Part shown: one piece after another, positions 29,728-37,183 of the stretch | Layout of the letters: every line of letters starts with the position of its first letter | How positions within the stretch are numbered: position 1 is the first letter of the stretch | Source of the DNA: Undibacterium sp. YM2 | GTDB taxonomy: Bacteria; Pseudomonadota; Gammaproteobacteria; Burkholderiales; Burkholderiaceae_D | NCBI RefSeq assembly: GCF_009937975.1 | Contig: NZ_AP018441.1 | Location: 5,022,001 to 5,086,000 of the forward strand | DNA: 64,000 nucleotides | Reading direction: 5' to 3' | Program-made: the position numbers and the translations under genes | The notes under the pieces: model-generated | Told to the model about the DNA's origin: nothing | Database searches by the model: none | The model's input: the letters and a program-made list of their open reading frames with translations, nothing else

Positions 29728-31277
29728 GAATACGCGCACAAGTCGGCATGGTGCTGAACCTGGATAAATGTATAGGCTGCCATACCTGCTCGGTCACTTG
29801 CAAAAACGTCTGGACCAGCCGTGATGGCGTTGAGTATGCCTGGTTCAATAACGTGGAAACCAAGCCTGGCATAGGTTATCCGAAAGAATGGGAAAACCAG
29901 CAAAAATGGAAAGGCGGTTGGCACCGCAATGAGGCTGGCAAGCTGGAACCCAGACAGGGTGGCAAGCTGCGCATACTCGCCAATATCTTCGCCAATCCCA
30001 ACTTGCCAGCGATTGATGATTATTACGAGCCATTCACCTTTGACTATGAGCACCTGAAGAATGCACCATTGATGCAGACGCCACCGACAGCACGCCCCAT
30101 ATCCGTGCTGACAGGCAAGAAGATGGACAAGATAGTCTGGGGCCCGAACTGGGAAGATGATCTTGGTGGTGAATTCAGCGCACGCAGCAAGGATGCCTTG
30201 TTTGAAGGTGTGCAAAAAGAGATGTACAGCACCTTTGAATCCACCTTCATGATGTATTTGCCAAGGCTGTGTGAGCATTGCCTGAATCCAGCCTGCGTTG
30301 CATCCTGCCCTTCAGGTTCGATATACAAGCGTGAAGACGATGGCATCGTGCTGGTCGACCAGGATAAATGCCGTGGCTGGCGCATGTGTATTTCTGGCTG
30401 CCCCTACAAAAAGATTTATTACAACTGGAGTTCGGGCAAGGCCGAGAAATGCACCTTCTGCTATCCACGCATAGAGGCTGGCCAACCTACGGTCTGCTCA
30501 GAAACCTGCGTAGGCCGCATACGCTATCTCGGTGTCTTGCTGTATGACGCCGACAAGATAGAAGCCGCAGCCTCAGTGCCGGATGAAAAGGATTTGTATG
30601 AGGCGCAGCTAGGCTGCTTCCTCGATCCGCATGATCCGGCAGTGATCGCCGAAGCGCGCAAGCATGGCATACCTGAGAGCTGGATAGAATCTGCACAAAA
30701 GTCGCCCGTTTATAAAATGGCGATGGAGTGGAAGATAGCCTTCCCTCTGCACCCTGAATACCGCACCCTGCCCATGGTCTGGTATGTACCGCCACTGTCA
30801 CCGATACAAAAGGCTGCAGAGGCAGGCCACATGGGCATGAATGGCATTATTCCTGACGTCAAGTCCCTGCGCATACCTGTGCGTTACCTGGCTAACCTGC
30901 TGACTGCAGGCAAGGAAGAACCCATCACCAGCGCACTCGAACGCATGCTGGCCATGCGTGCCTACAAGCGTTCTGAAACTGTATATGGCGAGCTTGATCA
31001 TGCGGTATTGAAACAGGTTGGCCTGAATGCGGCGCAAGTCGAGGACATGTACCAGACGCTGGCGATCGCCAATTACGAAGACCGCTTTGTGATCCCATCT
31101 TCACACAAGGAAATGGTGGAAGACAGCTTCAATGAAAAAGGTAGTTGCGGTTTCACCTTTGGTAATGGTTGCTCAGGCGGCACTTCGGACGGTGCCCTGT
31201 TTGGCAAGAAACCACAAGGCAGTGTGATCTTTGTCGATATGCCCAAGTCACGCAAGAAAATATCGACTGTTGAGTAA
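29724..31277 (+). CDS. narH: Respiratory nitrate reductase, beta (iron-sulfur) subunit
   Basis: NarH (517 aa) passes electrons from the NarI haems to NarG through one [3Fe-4S] and three [4Fe-4S] clusters. All four Cys groups are visible: CIGCHTCSVTC (about residues 16-26), CEHCLNPACVASC, CRGWRMCISGC and CTFCYPR...CSETC. The Trp in CRGW marks the [3Fe-4S] site, as in known NarH proteins. The ATG overlaps the last codon of narG; an ATG 12 codons upstream lies inside narG and is less likely. A hairpin (31281-31305) separates narH from narJ. Confidence 0.97.
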   Translation: MRIRAQVGMVLNLDKCIGCHTCSVTCKNVWTSRDGVEYAWFNNVETKPGIGYPKEWENQQKWKGGWHRNEAGKLEPRQGGKLRILANIFANPNLPAIDDYYEPFTFDYEHLKNAPLMQTPPTARPISVLTGKKMDKIVWGPNWEDDLGGEFSARSKDALFEGVQKEMYSTFESTFMMYLPRLCEHCLNPACVASCPSGSIYKREDDGIVLVDQDKCRGWRMCISGCPYKKIYYNWSSGKAEKCTFCYPRIEAGQPTVCSETCVGRIRYLGVLLYDADKIEAAASVPDEKDLYEAQLGCFLDPHDPAVIAEARKHGIPESWIESAQKSPVYKMAMEWKIAFPLHPEYRTLPMVWYVPPLSPIQKAAEAGHMGMNGIIPDVKSLRIPVRYLANLLTAGKEEPITSALERMLAMRAYKRSETVYGELDHAVLKQVGLNAAQVEDMYQTLAIANYEDRFVIPSSHKEMVEDSFNEKGSCGFTFGNGCSGGTSDGALFGKKPQGSVIFVDMPKSRKKISTVE

Positions 31278-31280
31278 CAA

Positions 31281-31305
31281 CAGGTGCGCATGTTATGCGC
31301 ACCTG
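31281..31305 (+). other. Intercistronic hairpin narH-narJ
   Basis: CAGGTGCGCAT and ATGCGCACCTG form a perfect 11-bp stem with a 3-base loop, 4 bases after the narH stop. It is followed by A-rich rather than T-rich sequence, so it is more likely an RNA-processing or stability element than a terminator. It would give narH and narJ different transcript levels. Confidence 0.6.
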
Positions 31306-31339
31306 AAAAAAACAATAAAGACACCATAAAGGAAATCGT

Positions 31340-32017
31340 ATGCAAATTTATCGCATCCTGTCGGCACTGATGAGCTATCCACAAGCTGATCTGATCGCCG
31401 CCCTGCCTGAGATTGAGCAGGCGCTGCAAGACGAGCCTGTGTTTCTCGATGCCTTGCAAGCCACCCTGGACTATCTGCGTTCTGACAGCCTGATCGCTCT
31501 GCAAGAAAACTATGTGGCAACGTTTGACCGCACCCATTCTTTATCGTTGCACCTGTTTGAACATATCCATGGCGAAAGCCGTGACCGTGGGCAGGCCATG
31601 GTCGATTTGCTCGAAGAATACCGTACCCATGGCTTTGAGCCAGAGGCGAGTGAATTGCCGGACTTTGTTCCCTTGTTCCTGGAATTTCTGAGCCTCATGG
31701 ATGAAAGCACGTCAGAAAAATTGCTGGGTGAAGCCATCCATGTACTGGCAGCCATAGGTATGCGCCTGCAACGCAAGGACAGCCCTTATGCCAATCTGTT
31801 CCTGATACTGACGACCCTGACCGATGTCGTACCGCATGAACAGGGTGAGCCGCCAGTGCGTGACATGGATGATGCAATGGAAACCTTTGGCCCGGGTGCC
31901 GACGGTGTAGAACCACTGCTCAAACCCAATCTGTCGGGTACACATCCCCTCAATTTTTATCCCAGGCAGCCCGGGCACGGTGCTGCTGCCGCCCAATCAA
32001 CAGGGAGACCATCATGA
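31340..32017 (+). CDS. narJ: Nitrate reductase chaperone NarJ
   Basis: NarJ (225 aa) is the system-specific chaperone (TorD-like helical family) that holds NarG-NarH until the molybdenum cofactor is inserted and the complex docks on NarI; it is not part of the mature enzyme. Visible marks are IYRILSALMSYPQADLI at the start, the LSLHLFEHIHGESRDRGQAMVDLL motif (about residues 57-80) and LPDFVPLFLEFLS. A GGAAA precedes the ATG. Its end overlaps the narI start (ATGA). Confidence 0.94.
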   Translation: MQIYRILSALMSYPQADLIAALPEIEQALQDEPVFLDALQATLDYLRSDSLIALQENYVATFDRTHSLSLHLFEHIHGESRDRGQAMVDLLEEYRTHGFEPEASELPDFVPLFLEFLSLMDESTSEKLLGEAIHVLAAIGMRLQRKDSPYANLFLILTTLTDVVPHEQGEPPVRDMDDAMETFGPGADGVEPLLKPNLSGTHPLNFYPRQPGHGAAAAQSTGRPS

Positions 32018-32697
32018 CTTATCTGCACCAATTCATTTACGGGATTTATCCCTATATCGCACTGGCGATTTTCCTGTTCGGCAGCCTGGCGCGTTTTGAA
32101 CGTGAGCAATATACCTGGAAGAGTGATTCTTCACAGATGCTGCATGCCGGTAATCTGCGGCTAGGCAATATCCTGTTCCACGTAGGGATACTGGGCCTGT
32201 TCTTTGGTCATCTGGTGGGTTTGCTGACGCCTGTCATCGTCTGGGATACCTTGGGTATCAGCCACAGCTTCAAGCAAATGATTGCCATGGTCGCCGGTGG
32301 CGTCTTTGGCAGCCTGTGCATGCTGGGCTTGCTGATTTTGTTGCACCGTCGTTTTACTGACGCACGTATTTCTGCCGTCACCAAGGCGGGCGACAAGGTC
32401 TTGCTGTTATGGATCTTCGTCACGCTGGGTCTGGGCTTGTCGACGATATTTGAATCTGCCCATCACAGCGATGGCCACATGATGGTCTTGCTGATGACCT
32501 GGGCCCAGCACATCGTCACTTTCAAGGGAGATGCTGCAGAATTTATCATCGCTGCTCCCTTGCTGTTCAAGCTGCACCTGTTCATGGGGCTGAGTCTGTT
32601 CGTAATCTTCCCATTCACCCGTCTGGTACATGTCTGGAGTGGTTTTGCTTCATTAACTTATATCAGCCGTGCATGGCAGCTGGTCAGGCCACGCTGA
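32014..32697 (+). CDS. narI: Respiratory nitrate reductase, gamma subunit (cytochrome b)
   Basis: NarI (227 aa, five membrane helices) binds two b-type haems and oxidises quinol at the periplasmic side, sending electrons to NarH. His residues that could be haem ligands lie in FHVGILGLFFGHLVG (about residues 56-70) and near the end in LFKLHLFMGLSLFVIFPFTRLVHVWSG. The start overlaps the narJ stop by 4 bases. The quinone that feeds it could be made anaerobically by the ubiUVT genes downstream. Confidence 0.95.
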   Translation: MTYLHQFIYGIYPYIALAIFLFGSLARFEREQYTWKSDSSQMLHAGNLRLGNILFHVGILGLFFGHLVGLLTPVIVWDTLGISHSFKQMIAMVAGGVFGSLCMLGLLILLHRRFTDARISAVTKAGDKVLLLWIFVTLGLGLSTIFESAHHSDGHMMVLLMTWAQHIVTFKGDAAEFIIAAPLLFKLHLFMGLSLFVIFPFTRLVHVWSGFASLTYISRAWQLVRPR

Positions 32698-32737
32698 TCG
32701 CCCCTGATCATTCATGATTTGAAAGAAGGAGAACAAG

Positions 32738-33484
32738 ATGCCCGTCATCGTCAATGACTATGAACTGACAGATGCTGACATGGAAAAGGAATTGCCTGCC
32801 CACGAGGGCACAGCAGATGCCATGAAAAGCGCCATGACTGCCCTGGTATTGCGCCGTGTGCTGCTGGATGAAGCGCAGCAACAGGGTTTGCAACAGGCAG
32901 ATGAAGATGAACGTATTGATGCGCTGTTGCGACAGGAAGTCATCGTCCCCATACCAGCGCGTGAAGAATGCCTGCGCCAGTACCAGGCCAATCCTGCCCG
33001 CTTCAAGGTCGGTGAACTGGCCGAGGTCAGCCATATCCTGTTCCAGGTAACACCAGGTGTAGATCTCGATGCCCTGCGCAAGCATGCACAATTGCTGCTC
33101 GATGAGCTGCTGGAAGATCCTACGCAGTTTGCCGCATGCGCCAAGGCAAATTCGAATTGCCCCTCCAGCGAAGTGGCTGGCAGCCTGGGGCAGGTGACAC
33201 GTGGCATGACGGTGCCTGAGTTTGAGCAAGCCGTATTTGCCGCAGAACCCGGGCACATCATCCCCAGGCTGGTGGAAACCCGCTTTGGTCTGCACATCAT
33301 CCTGCTGGGCCGCAAACTTGATGGCCAGTTGCTGCCTTTCGACGAGACCGAAAGCAAGATCGCCCTGGCCATGCAAAAGGCCAGCCATGACCGTGCCCTG
33401 CACCAGTACCTGCAATTGCTGGTGGGGCGCGCAAAGATATCCGGCATCGATATCCAGGGTGCAGCCACTCCTTTAGTTCAATAA
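32738..33484 (+). CDS. Parvulin-type peptidyl-prolyl isomerase (nar-associated)
   Basis: This 248-aa protein has an N-terminal helical segment (about residues 1-95, SurA/NifM-like) and a C-terminal rotamase domain. The rotamase contains AEVSHILFQVTPG (about 103-115), SGV-like SSEVAGSLGQVTRGMTVPEFEQAVF and ETRFGLHIILLGRKL. No signal peptide or membrane segment is visible, so it should be cytoplasmic. It lies 40 bp after narI, and such PpiC/NifM-like proteins often accompany narGHJI in betaproteobacteria. It probably helps fold the nitrate reductase or an accessory protein, as NifM does for nitrogenase; that role is inference. Confidence 0.88.
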   Translation: MPVIVNDYELTDADMEKELPAHEGTADAMKSAMTALVLRRVLLDEAQQQGLQQADEDERIDALLRQEVIVPIPAREECLRQYQANPARFKVGELAEVSHILFQVTPGVDLDALRKHAQLLLDELLEDPTQFAACAKANSNCPSSEVAGSLGQVTRGMTVPEFEQAVFAAEPGHIIPRLVETRFGLHIILLGRKLDGQLLPFDETESKIALAMQKASHDRALHQYLQLLVGRAKISGIDIQGAATPLVQ

Positions 33485-33500
33485 ACCCGAAAGTAAAATC

Positions 33501-33959
33501 ATGTCGCAGGCAATGAAAAAACTCGTGCTTCAACACCTGGAGTGCGATGAACAACTGAACCGCTGCGAAGCAGCTTTGCACAAGGGCGATATGGCGGCAG
33601 CGGCCAGGAATTTTGCCCTGTTCAGCCAGCAGCTTGATGCTCATTTTGCGGTGGAAGAAGAGCGGCTTTTCCCGGCGCTGGAAAAAGCCACCGGCATGTT
33701 TCATGGCCCTACCGTGGTCATGCGCGCCGAGCACGCAGAAATCCGCAACCTGCGTGATGAAGCCAGGGCTGCCATCAGTGAAGATGCGGCAGGACAGGCA
33801 CTGGCCATACTCGATACCCTGAATGTCCTGATACAGCAGCACAATATCAAGGAAGAGAATATTCTCTATCCCATGTGCGGCGGCAGCATTCCCGAACTGG
33901 AAACAGTGCTGGGCATGAACGCCGGCAGTACCTGCTGCGGTGCCTGTTCCTGCTCTTGA
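33501..33959 (+). CDS. Hemerythrin HHE-domain protein with Cys-rich tail
   Basis: This 152-aa helical protein carries the His/Glu pattern of a di-iron hemerythrin fold: H13 region, HFAVEEERLFPAL (about 50-62), HAEIRNLRDE and HNIKEENILYPMC (about 114-126). The last ten residues form a Cys cluster (CCGACSCS), not part of the standard fold. Related YtfE/RIC proteins repair NO-damaged Fe-S clusters or sense O2/NO, which would suit a nitrate-respiring island where nitrite-derived NO can form. It follows the isomerase gene by 16 bp. The function within the family is not settled by sequence. Confidence 0.86.
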   Translation: MSQAMKKLVLQHLECDEQLNRCEAALHKGDMAAAARNFALFSQQLDAHFAVEEERLFPALEKATGMFHGPTVVMRAEHAEIRNLRDEARAAISEDAAGQALAILDTLNVLIQQHNIKEENILYPMCGGSIPELETVLGMNAGSTCCGACSCS

Positions 33960-33986
33960 TCTTTTCAGGAAAAAAGATGTGCTTCA

Positions 33987-35297
33987 ATGGCCAGCCTGAA
34001 AGTTCTTAACTACGAACTGTCCCCCGCACCAGCCACCATCTTTGGCTGCTTGTTACCAGCGCCGTGGATGGGCATGGCAACCGGGCTGCTGCTGGCATTT
34101 GGACCGCAACAGGGCTTGCCTGAGCGTTTTTCACCACTGGTACTGGCGCTGACGCATTGCCTGGTGCTGGGCATGCTGGCGCCCATCATGCTGGGCGCCC
34201 TGTTCCAGCTCATGCCCGTGGTGGCAGGACAGGCGGTGACAGGTGCCCGCAGGATGGCGCCGTTTGTAGCCCTGGGCTCTGCCCTGATTGCGGCGGCACT
34301 GACCCTGGGCTTCTTGTGGGGCCGGACTACAGGCTTTGCAACGGCCATTGTGCTAGCTACACTCTTGTATGGTGCAGTGATTGTGGCCTTGCTGGTAACG
34401 GCATGCAAGGTCGTGGTAGTCGATACCACCACCCGCAGCTTGCGCTGGATAGCCTGGGCCTTGCTGCTGGTTGTCGCCCTGGGTATCAGCCTGGCCGGTA
34501 ATTTTGCGGGCTGGTGGCAGCTTGATGTCATGTATGTACTGGACTTGCACGTGGGCTGGGGGCTGGTGGGCTGGATAGCAGCGCTGGTACTCGGTGTCGC
34601 TTCCACCACGGTACCGATGTTCTGGCAAACCAGACGGCCATCAGCGCATTGGCAAAAAGTCTTGCCGGGCGTCTTGTGGCTGGCCTTGTTACCAGCCTTC
34701 CTGCCAGCCTTGCAGCCTTATGCTCTGCTGTTTGCCTGTTCGCTCATTTTTATCATCGCCAGCTTGTCCTTGAAAGCCATCTCACAGGCCAGGCGGCGCT
34801 TTGATCCGGCCTGGAGTTTATGGCTGGTGTGCGCTGGCAGTTATATGGCCGCTGCCCTGCTGGCAGCCGTGCCCACGGCGCAAAGGCTGGTTAGCGGCTT
34901 TGTCTTTAGCAGCATAGCCTTGCCGGATTTTGTATCTCAGGCACTACCGTGGTGGACAGGCATCCTGGTGCTGGTCGGCGGCGCGGTCTTGCCTGTCAAT
35001 GCGATGCTGGGCAAGATCATTCCCTTCCTGGTCTTCCTGCATTTGCGCAGGCAGACGCCGATGGGGCAGCGGGTACCGACGATGCAGGTAGTATTGCCGC
35101 CGCAGCGCCTGCTATGGCAGGCACGCATGGTATTACTGGCATTTGCCCTGCTGTTGCTGTTACCGCTGGCACCTGCCTGGCTGACGACTGCAGCAGGTCT
35201 GGTATTTTCGCTATCACAAGGCTATCTGGGCAGCCTGCTGATCATCTGTCTGTTGCGTTACCGGCATGAATTGAAGGCCGTGTTGCTTGCTCAATAA
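33987..35297 (+). CDS. Polytopic haem-copper-oxidase-like membrane protein
   Basis: This protein of 436 aa has about 12 membrane helices. Two segments look like repeats of one plan: LTHCLVLGMLAPIMLGALFQLMPV (His57, Gln74, Pro77) and LHVGWGLVGWIAALVLGVASTTVPMFW (His188). His followed by G, then Q/T and (M/V)P in a helix is the pattern of subunit-I-like and NnrS-like proteins that bind haem. A further HLRRQ lies near residue 350. It is therefore related to the NnrS / haem-copper subunit I superfamily, but it lacks the full six-His set of a true oxidase or NO reductase, so I give no catalytic activity. It lies 27 bp after the hemerythrin gene and 51 bp before moaA. A role in NO or nitrite stress is inferred from context. 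Confidence 0.7.
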   Translation: MASLKVLNYELSPAPATIFGCLLPAPWMGMATGLLLAFGPQQGLPERFSPLVLALTHCLVLGMLAPIMLGALFQLMPVVAGQAVTGARRMAPFVALGSALIAAALTLGFLWGRTTGFATAIVLATLLYGAVIVALLVTACKVVVVDTTTRSLRWIAWALLLVVALGISLAGNFAGWWQLDVMYVLDLHVGWGLVGWIAALVLGVASTTVPMFWQTRRPSAHWQKVLPGVLWLALLPAFLPALQPYALLFACSLIFIIASLSLKAISQARRRFDPAWSLWLVCAGSYMAAALLAAVPTAQRLVSGFVFSSIALPDFVSQALPWWTGILVLVGGAVLPVNAMLGKIIPFLVFLHLRRQTPMGQRVPTMQVVLPPQRLLWQARMVLLAFALLLLLPLAPAWLTTAAGLVFSLSQGYLGSLLIICLLRYRHELKAVLLAQ

Positions 35298-35348
35298 ACT
35301 ATTCATATAGGCCAAAAGAACTATCCTGCTTTAGCTTGGCGGCGAATT

Positions 35349-36389
35349 GTGTCATTGCCGGTCACAGACCACAATGCAGACATGGAAACTCCTGTCCCTC
35401 CCTCAAGCACAGCCGCACTGACAGACCGCTTTGGCCGTCGCGTCAGCTACTTGCGCCTGTCTGTCACTGACCGTTGTGATCTGCGTTGCAGTTATTGCAT
35501 GCCTAAAGGATTTTCTGGTTTTGAAGAACCGGAAAACTGGCTGCGCTTTGATGAGATCACCCGCGTGGTAGCGGCATTTTCCCGCATGGGTGTGGCGCGG
35601 GTACGGCTGACCGGTGGCGAGCCCTTGCTGCGCCGTGGCTTGCCACAACTGGTGACACAATTATCCGGTTTGCCTGGATTGCAAGATATCTCGCTTTCCA
35701 CTAACGCGACCCAGTTACACAAGCATGCCCAGGTCCTGCATGATGCAGGAGTGCGCCGCATCAATGTCAGCCTGGACAGCCTGGACCGTGCCTGCACAGA
35801 AAAAATCACCGGGCGCGACAGTTTCGCCAGCATCATGGCTGGACTGCAGGCGGGCAAACAGGCAGGTTTTGATCCCATCAAGCTCAATATGGTGGTCATG
35901 CGCGGCATCAATGACCATGAAATCATGCGCATGGCACAATTCTGCTTTGAAGAAGGTTTCATCCTGCGCCTGATTGAGGCCATGCCCATGGGCGAAACCG
36001 GGCGCAATAGCCAGTACATGGATATAGGCCCGGTTCGGGAGCAACTGGTCAGCAAATTCAATTTGATCCCTGCTGCGGCCGAACTGGGGGGCGGGCCTGC
36101 CCGCTACTGGACCACAGCCGACAGCAAGGGAACGATAGGCTTTATTTCCCCCATCAGCCAGCATTTCTGCGCTACTTGCAACCGGGTGCGTCTGTCGGTA
36201 GATGGCACCTTGTATATGTGCCTGGGCCAGGAAGAAAAATTCGAATTGCGCCCCCTGCTGCGTGCCGGTATCAGCGACCAGGAGCTGGAAGCTGCAATCA
36301 GAATGGCGATAGAATTGAAGCCTGAGCGCCATGAATTCAAGGAACAACCGCATAAAATCATCCGTTTCATGTCACAAACTGGCGGTTAG
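35349..36389 (+). CDS. moaA: GTP 3',8-cyclase, molybdopterin synthesis
   Basis: MoaA (346 aa) is a radical-SAM enzyme that starts molybdenum-cofactor synthesis by rearranging GTP; the cofactor is needed by NarG. The N-terminal SAM cluster motif CDLRCSYC lies at about residues 42-49, the GGEP-type segment RLTGGEPLLRRG near 82, and the second cluster HFCATCNRVRLSVDG..YMC near 270-290. The start appears to be GTG at 35349, with a GGCGG about 7 bases upstream; an ATG 11 codons later is the alternative. moaA inside a nar operon is common in betaproteobacteria. The rest of the moa/moe genes are not in the window. Confidence 0.95.
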   Translation: MSLPVTDHNADMETPVPPSSTAALTDRFGRRVSYLRLSVTDRCDLRCSYCMPKGFSGFEEPENWLRFDEITRVVAAFSRMGVARVRLTGGEPLLRRGLPQLVTQLSGLPGLQDISLSTNATQLHKHAQVLHDAGVRRINVSLDSLDRACTEKITGRDSFASIMAGLQAGKQAGFDPIKLNMVVMRGINDHEIMRMAQFCFEEGFILRLIEAMPMGETGRNSQYMDIGPVREQLVSKFNLIPAAAELGGGPARYWTTADSKGTIGFISPISQHFCATCNRVRLSVDGTLYMCLGQEEKFELRPLLRAGISDQELEAAIRMAIELKPERHEFKEQPHKIIRFMSQTGG

Positions 36390-36408
36390 CAGAATGATGG
36401 AGTAGCAG

Positions 36409-37104
36409 ATGGAAGTCAGAAATATCCAGCAATTCATAGAAGGGTTTCAGCGTTTTCAAAGCAAATATTTCACAGGGGAAGACCGCCTGTTTGAAAAGCT
36501 GAATCACGGCCAGAATCCCACTACCCTGTTGATAGGTTGCTGTGATTCCAGGGTAGACCCGGCGCTGTTGCTTGATTGTGATCCTGGCGATATCTTCGTG
36601 GTACGCAATGTGGCCAACCTGGTGCCGCCCTGTAATGAATCGGCACAGCAGCATGGTGTCAGTGCAGCAATACAGTTTGCGGTAGAAGCCTTGAACGTCA
36701 AGCGCATCATCGTCATGGGACATGAAAAGTGTGGCGGCATACGGGCGCTGATGCAGGGTTACCAGCCTGGCCGCAAAATAGATTTCATAGGCCGCTGGAT
36801 GAAGATCGCAGAACCGGTAAAACTGCAAGTCAAGCAGCAACTCGCCCATTGTTCAGAGGCAGAACAACTGCGAGCCTGCGAACTGGGTGCGGTGATCAAT
36901 TCACTCAATAATCTGCGCAGCTTTCCCTGGGTGTCCGAGCGGGAAGCCACGGGTGAGCTGGCACTGCACGGCTGGTACTTCGATATGAGCAATGGTGCCT
37001 TGCTGGCCTATTCAGAACGCTCGGATACTTTCTTGCCCATGGTCTGCCCCCTGAATATTTCCAGTAAAACCCTTATTCCCGAAGTCTCGTACAGCGAACC
37101 ATAA
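36409..37104 (+). CDS. Beta-class carbonic anhydrase
   Basis: This 231-aa enzyme interconverts CO2 and bicarbonate. The zinc site is complete: Cys in CCDSR (residues 44-48, with the Asp-Arg dyad) and His105/Cys108 in GHEKCGG. NVANLVPP (about 68-75) is also typical. It is cytoplasmic, and lies 19 bp after moaA and 79 bp before narX on the same strand, hence probably in the nar operon. Why a carbonic anhydrase is kept here is not obvious; supply of bicarbonate during anaerobic growth or pH control during nitrate respiration are guesses. Confidence 0.92.
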   Translation: MEVRNIQQFIEGFQRFQSKYFTGEDRLFEKLNHGQNPTTLLIGCCDSRVDPALLLDCDPGDIFVVRNVANLVPPCNESAQQHGVSAAIQFAVEALNVKRIIVMGHEKCGGIRALMQGYQPGRKIDFIGRWMKIAEPVKLQVKQQLAHCSEAEQLRACELGAVINSLNNLRSFPWVSEREATGELALHGWYFDMSNGALLAYSERSDTFLPMVCPLNISSKTLIPEVSYSEP

Positions 37105-37183
37105 AAAAACTTCCTTATGCGCCTATACTATGGCTAATCACCAAGCTAATCACTAAGCTAATCAAACAGCACTGACCACCACC

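Noticed and set aside
33987..35297. True cytochrome oxidase or NO reductase subunit I
   Set aside because: Only a few of the needed His ligands are present, so catalytic activity was not claimed.
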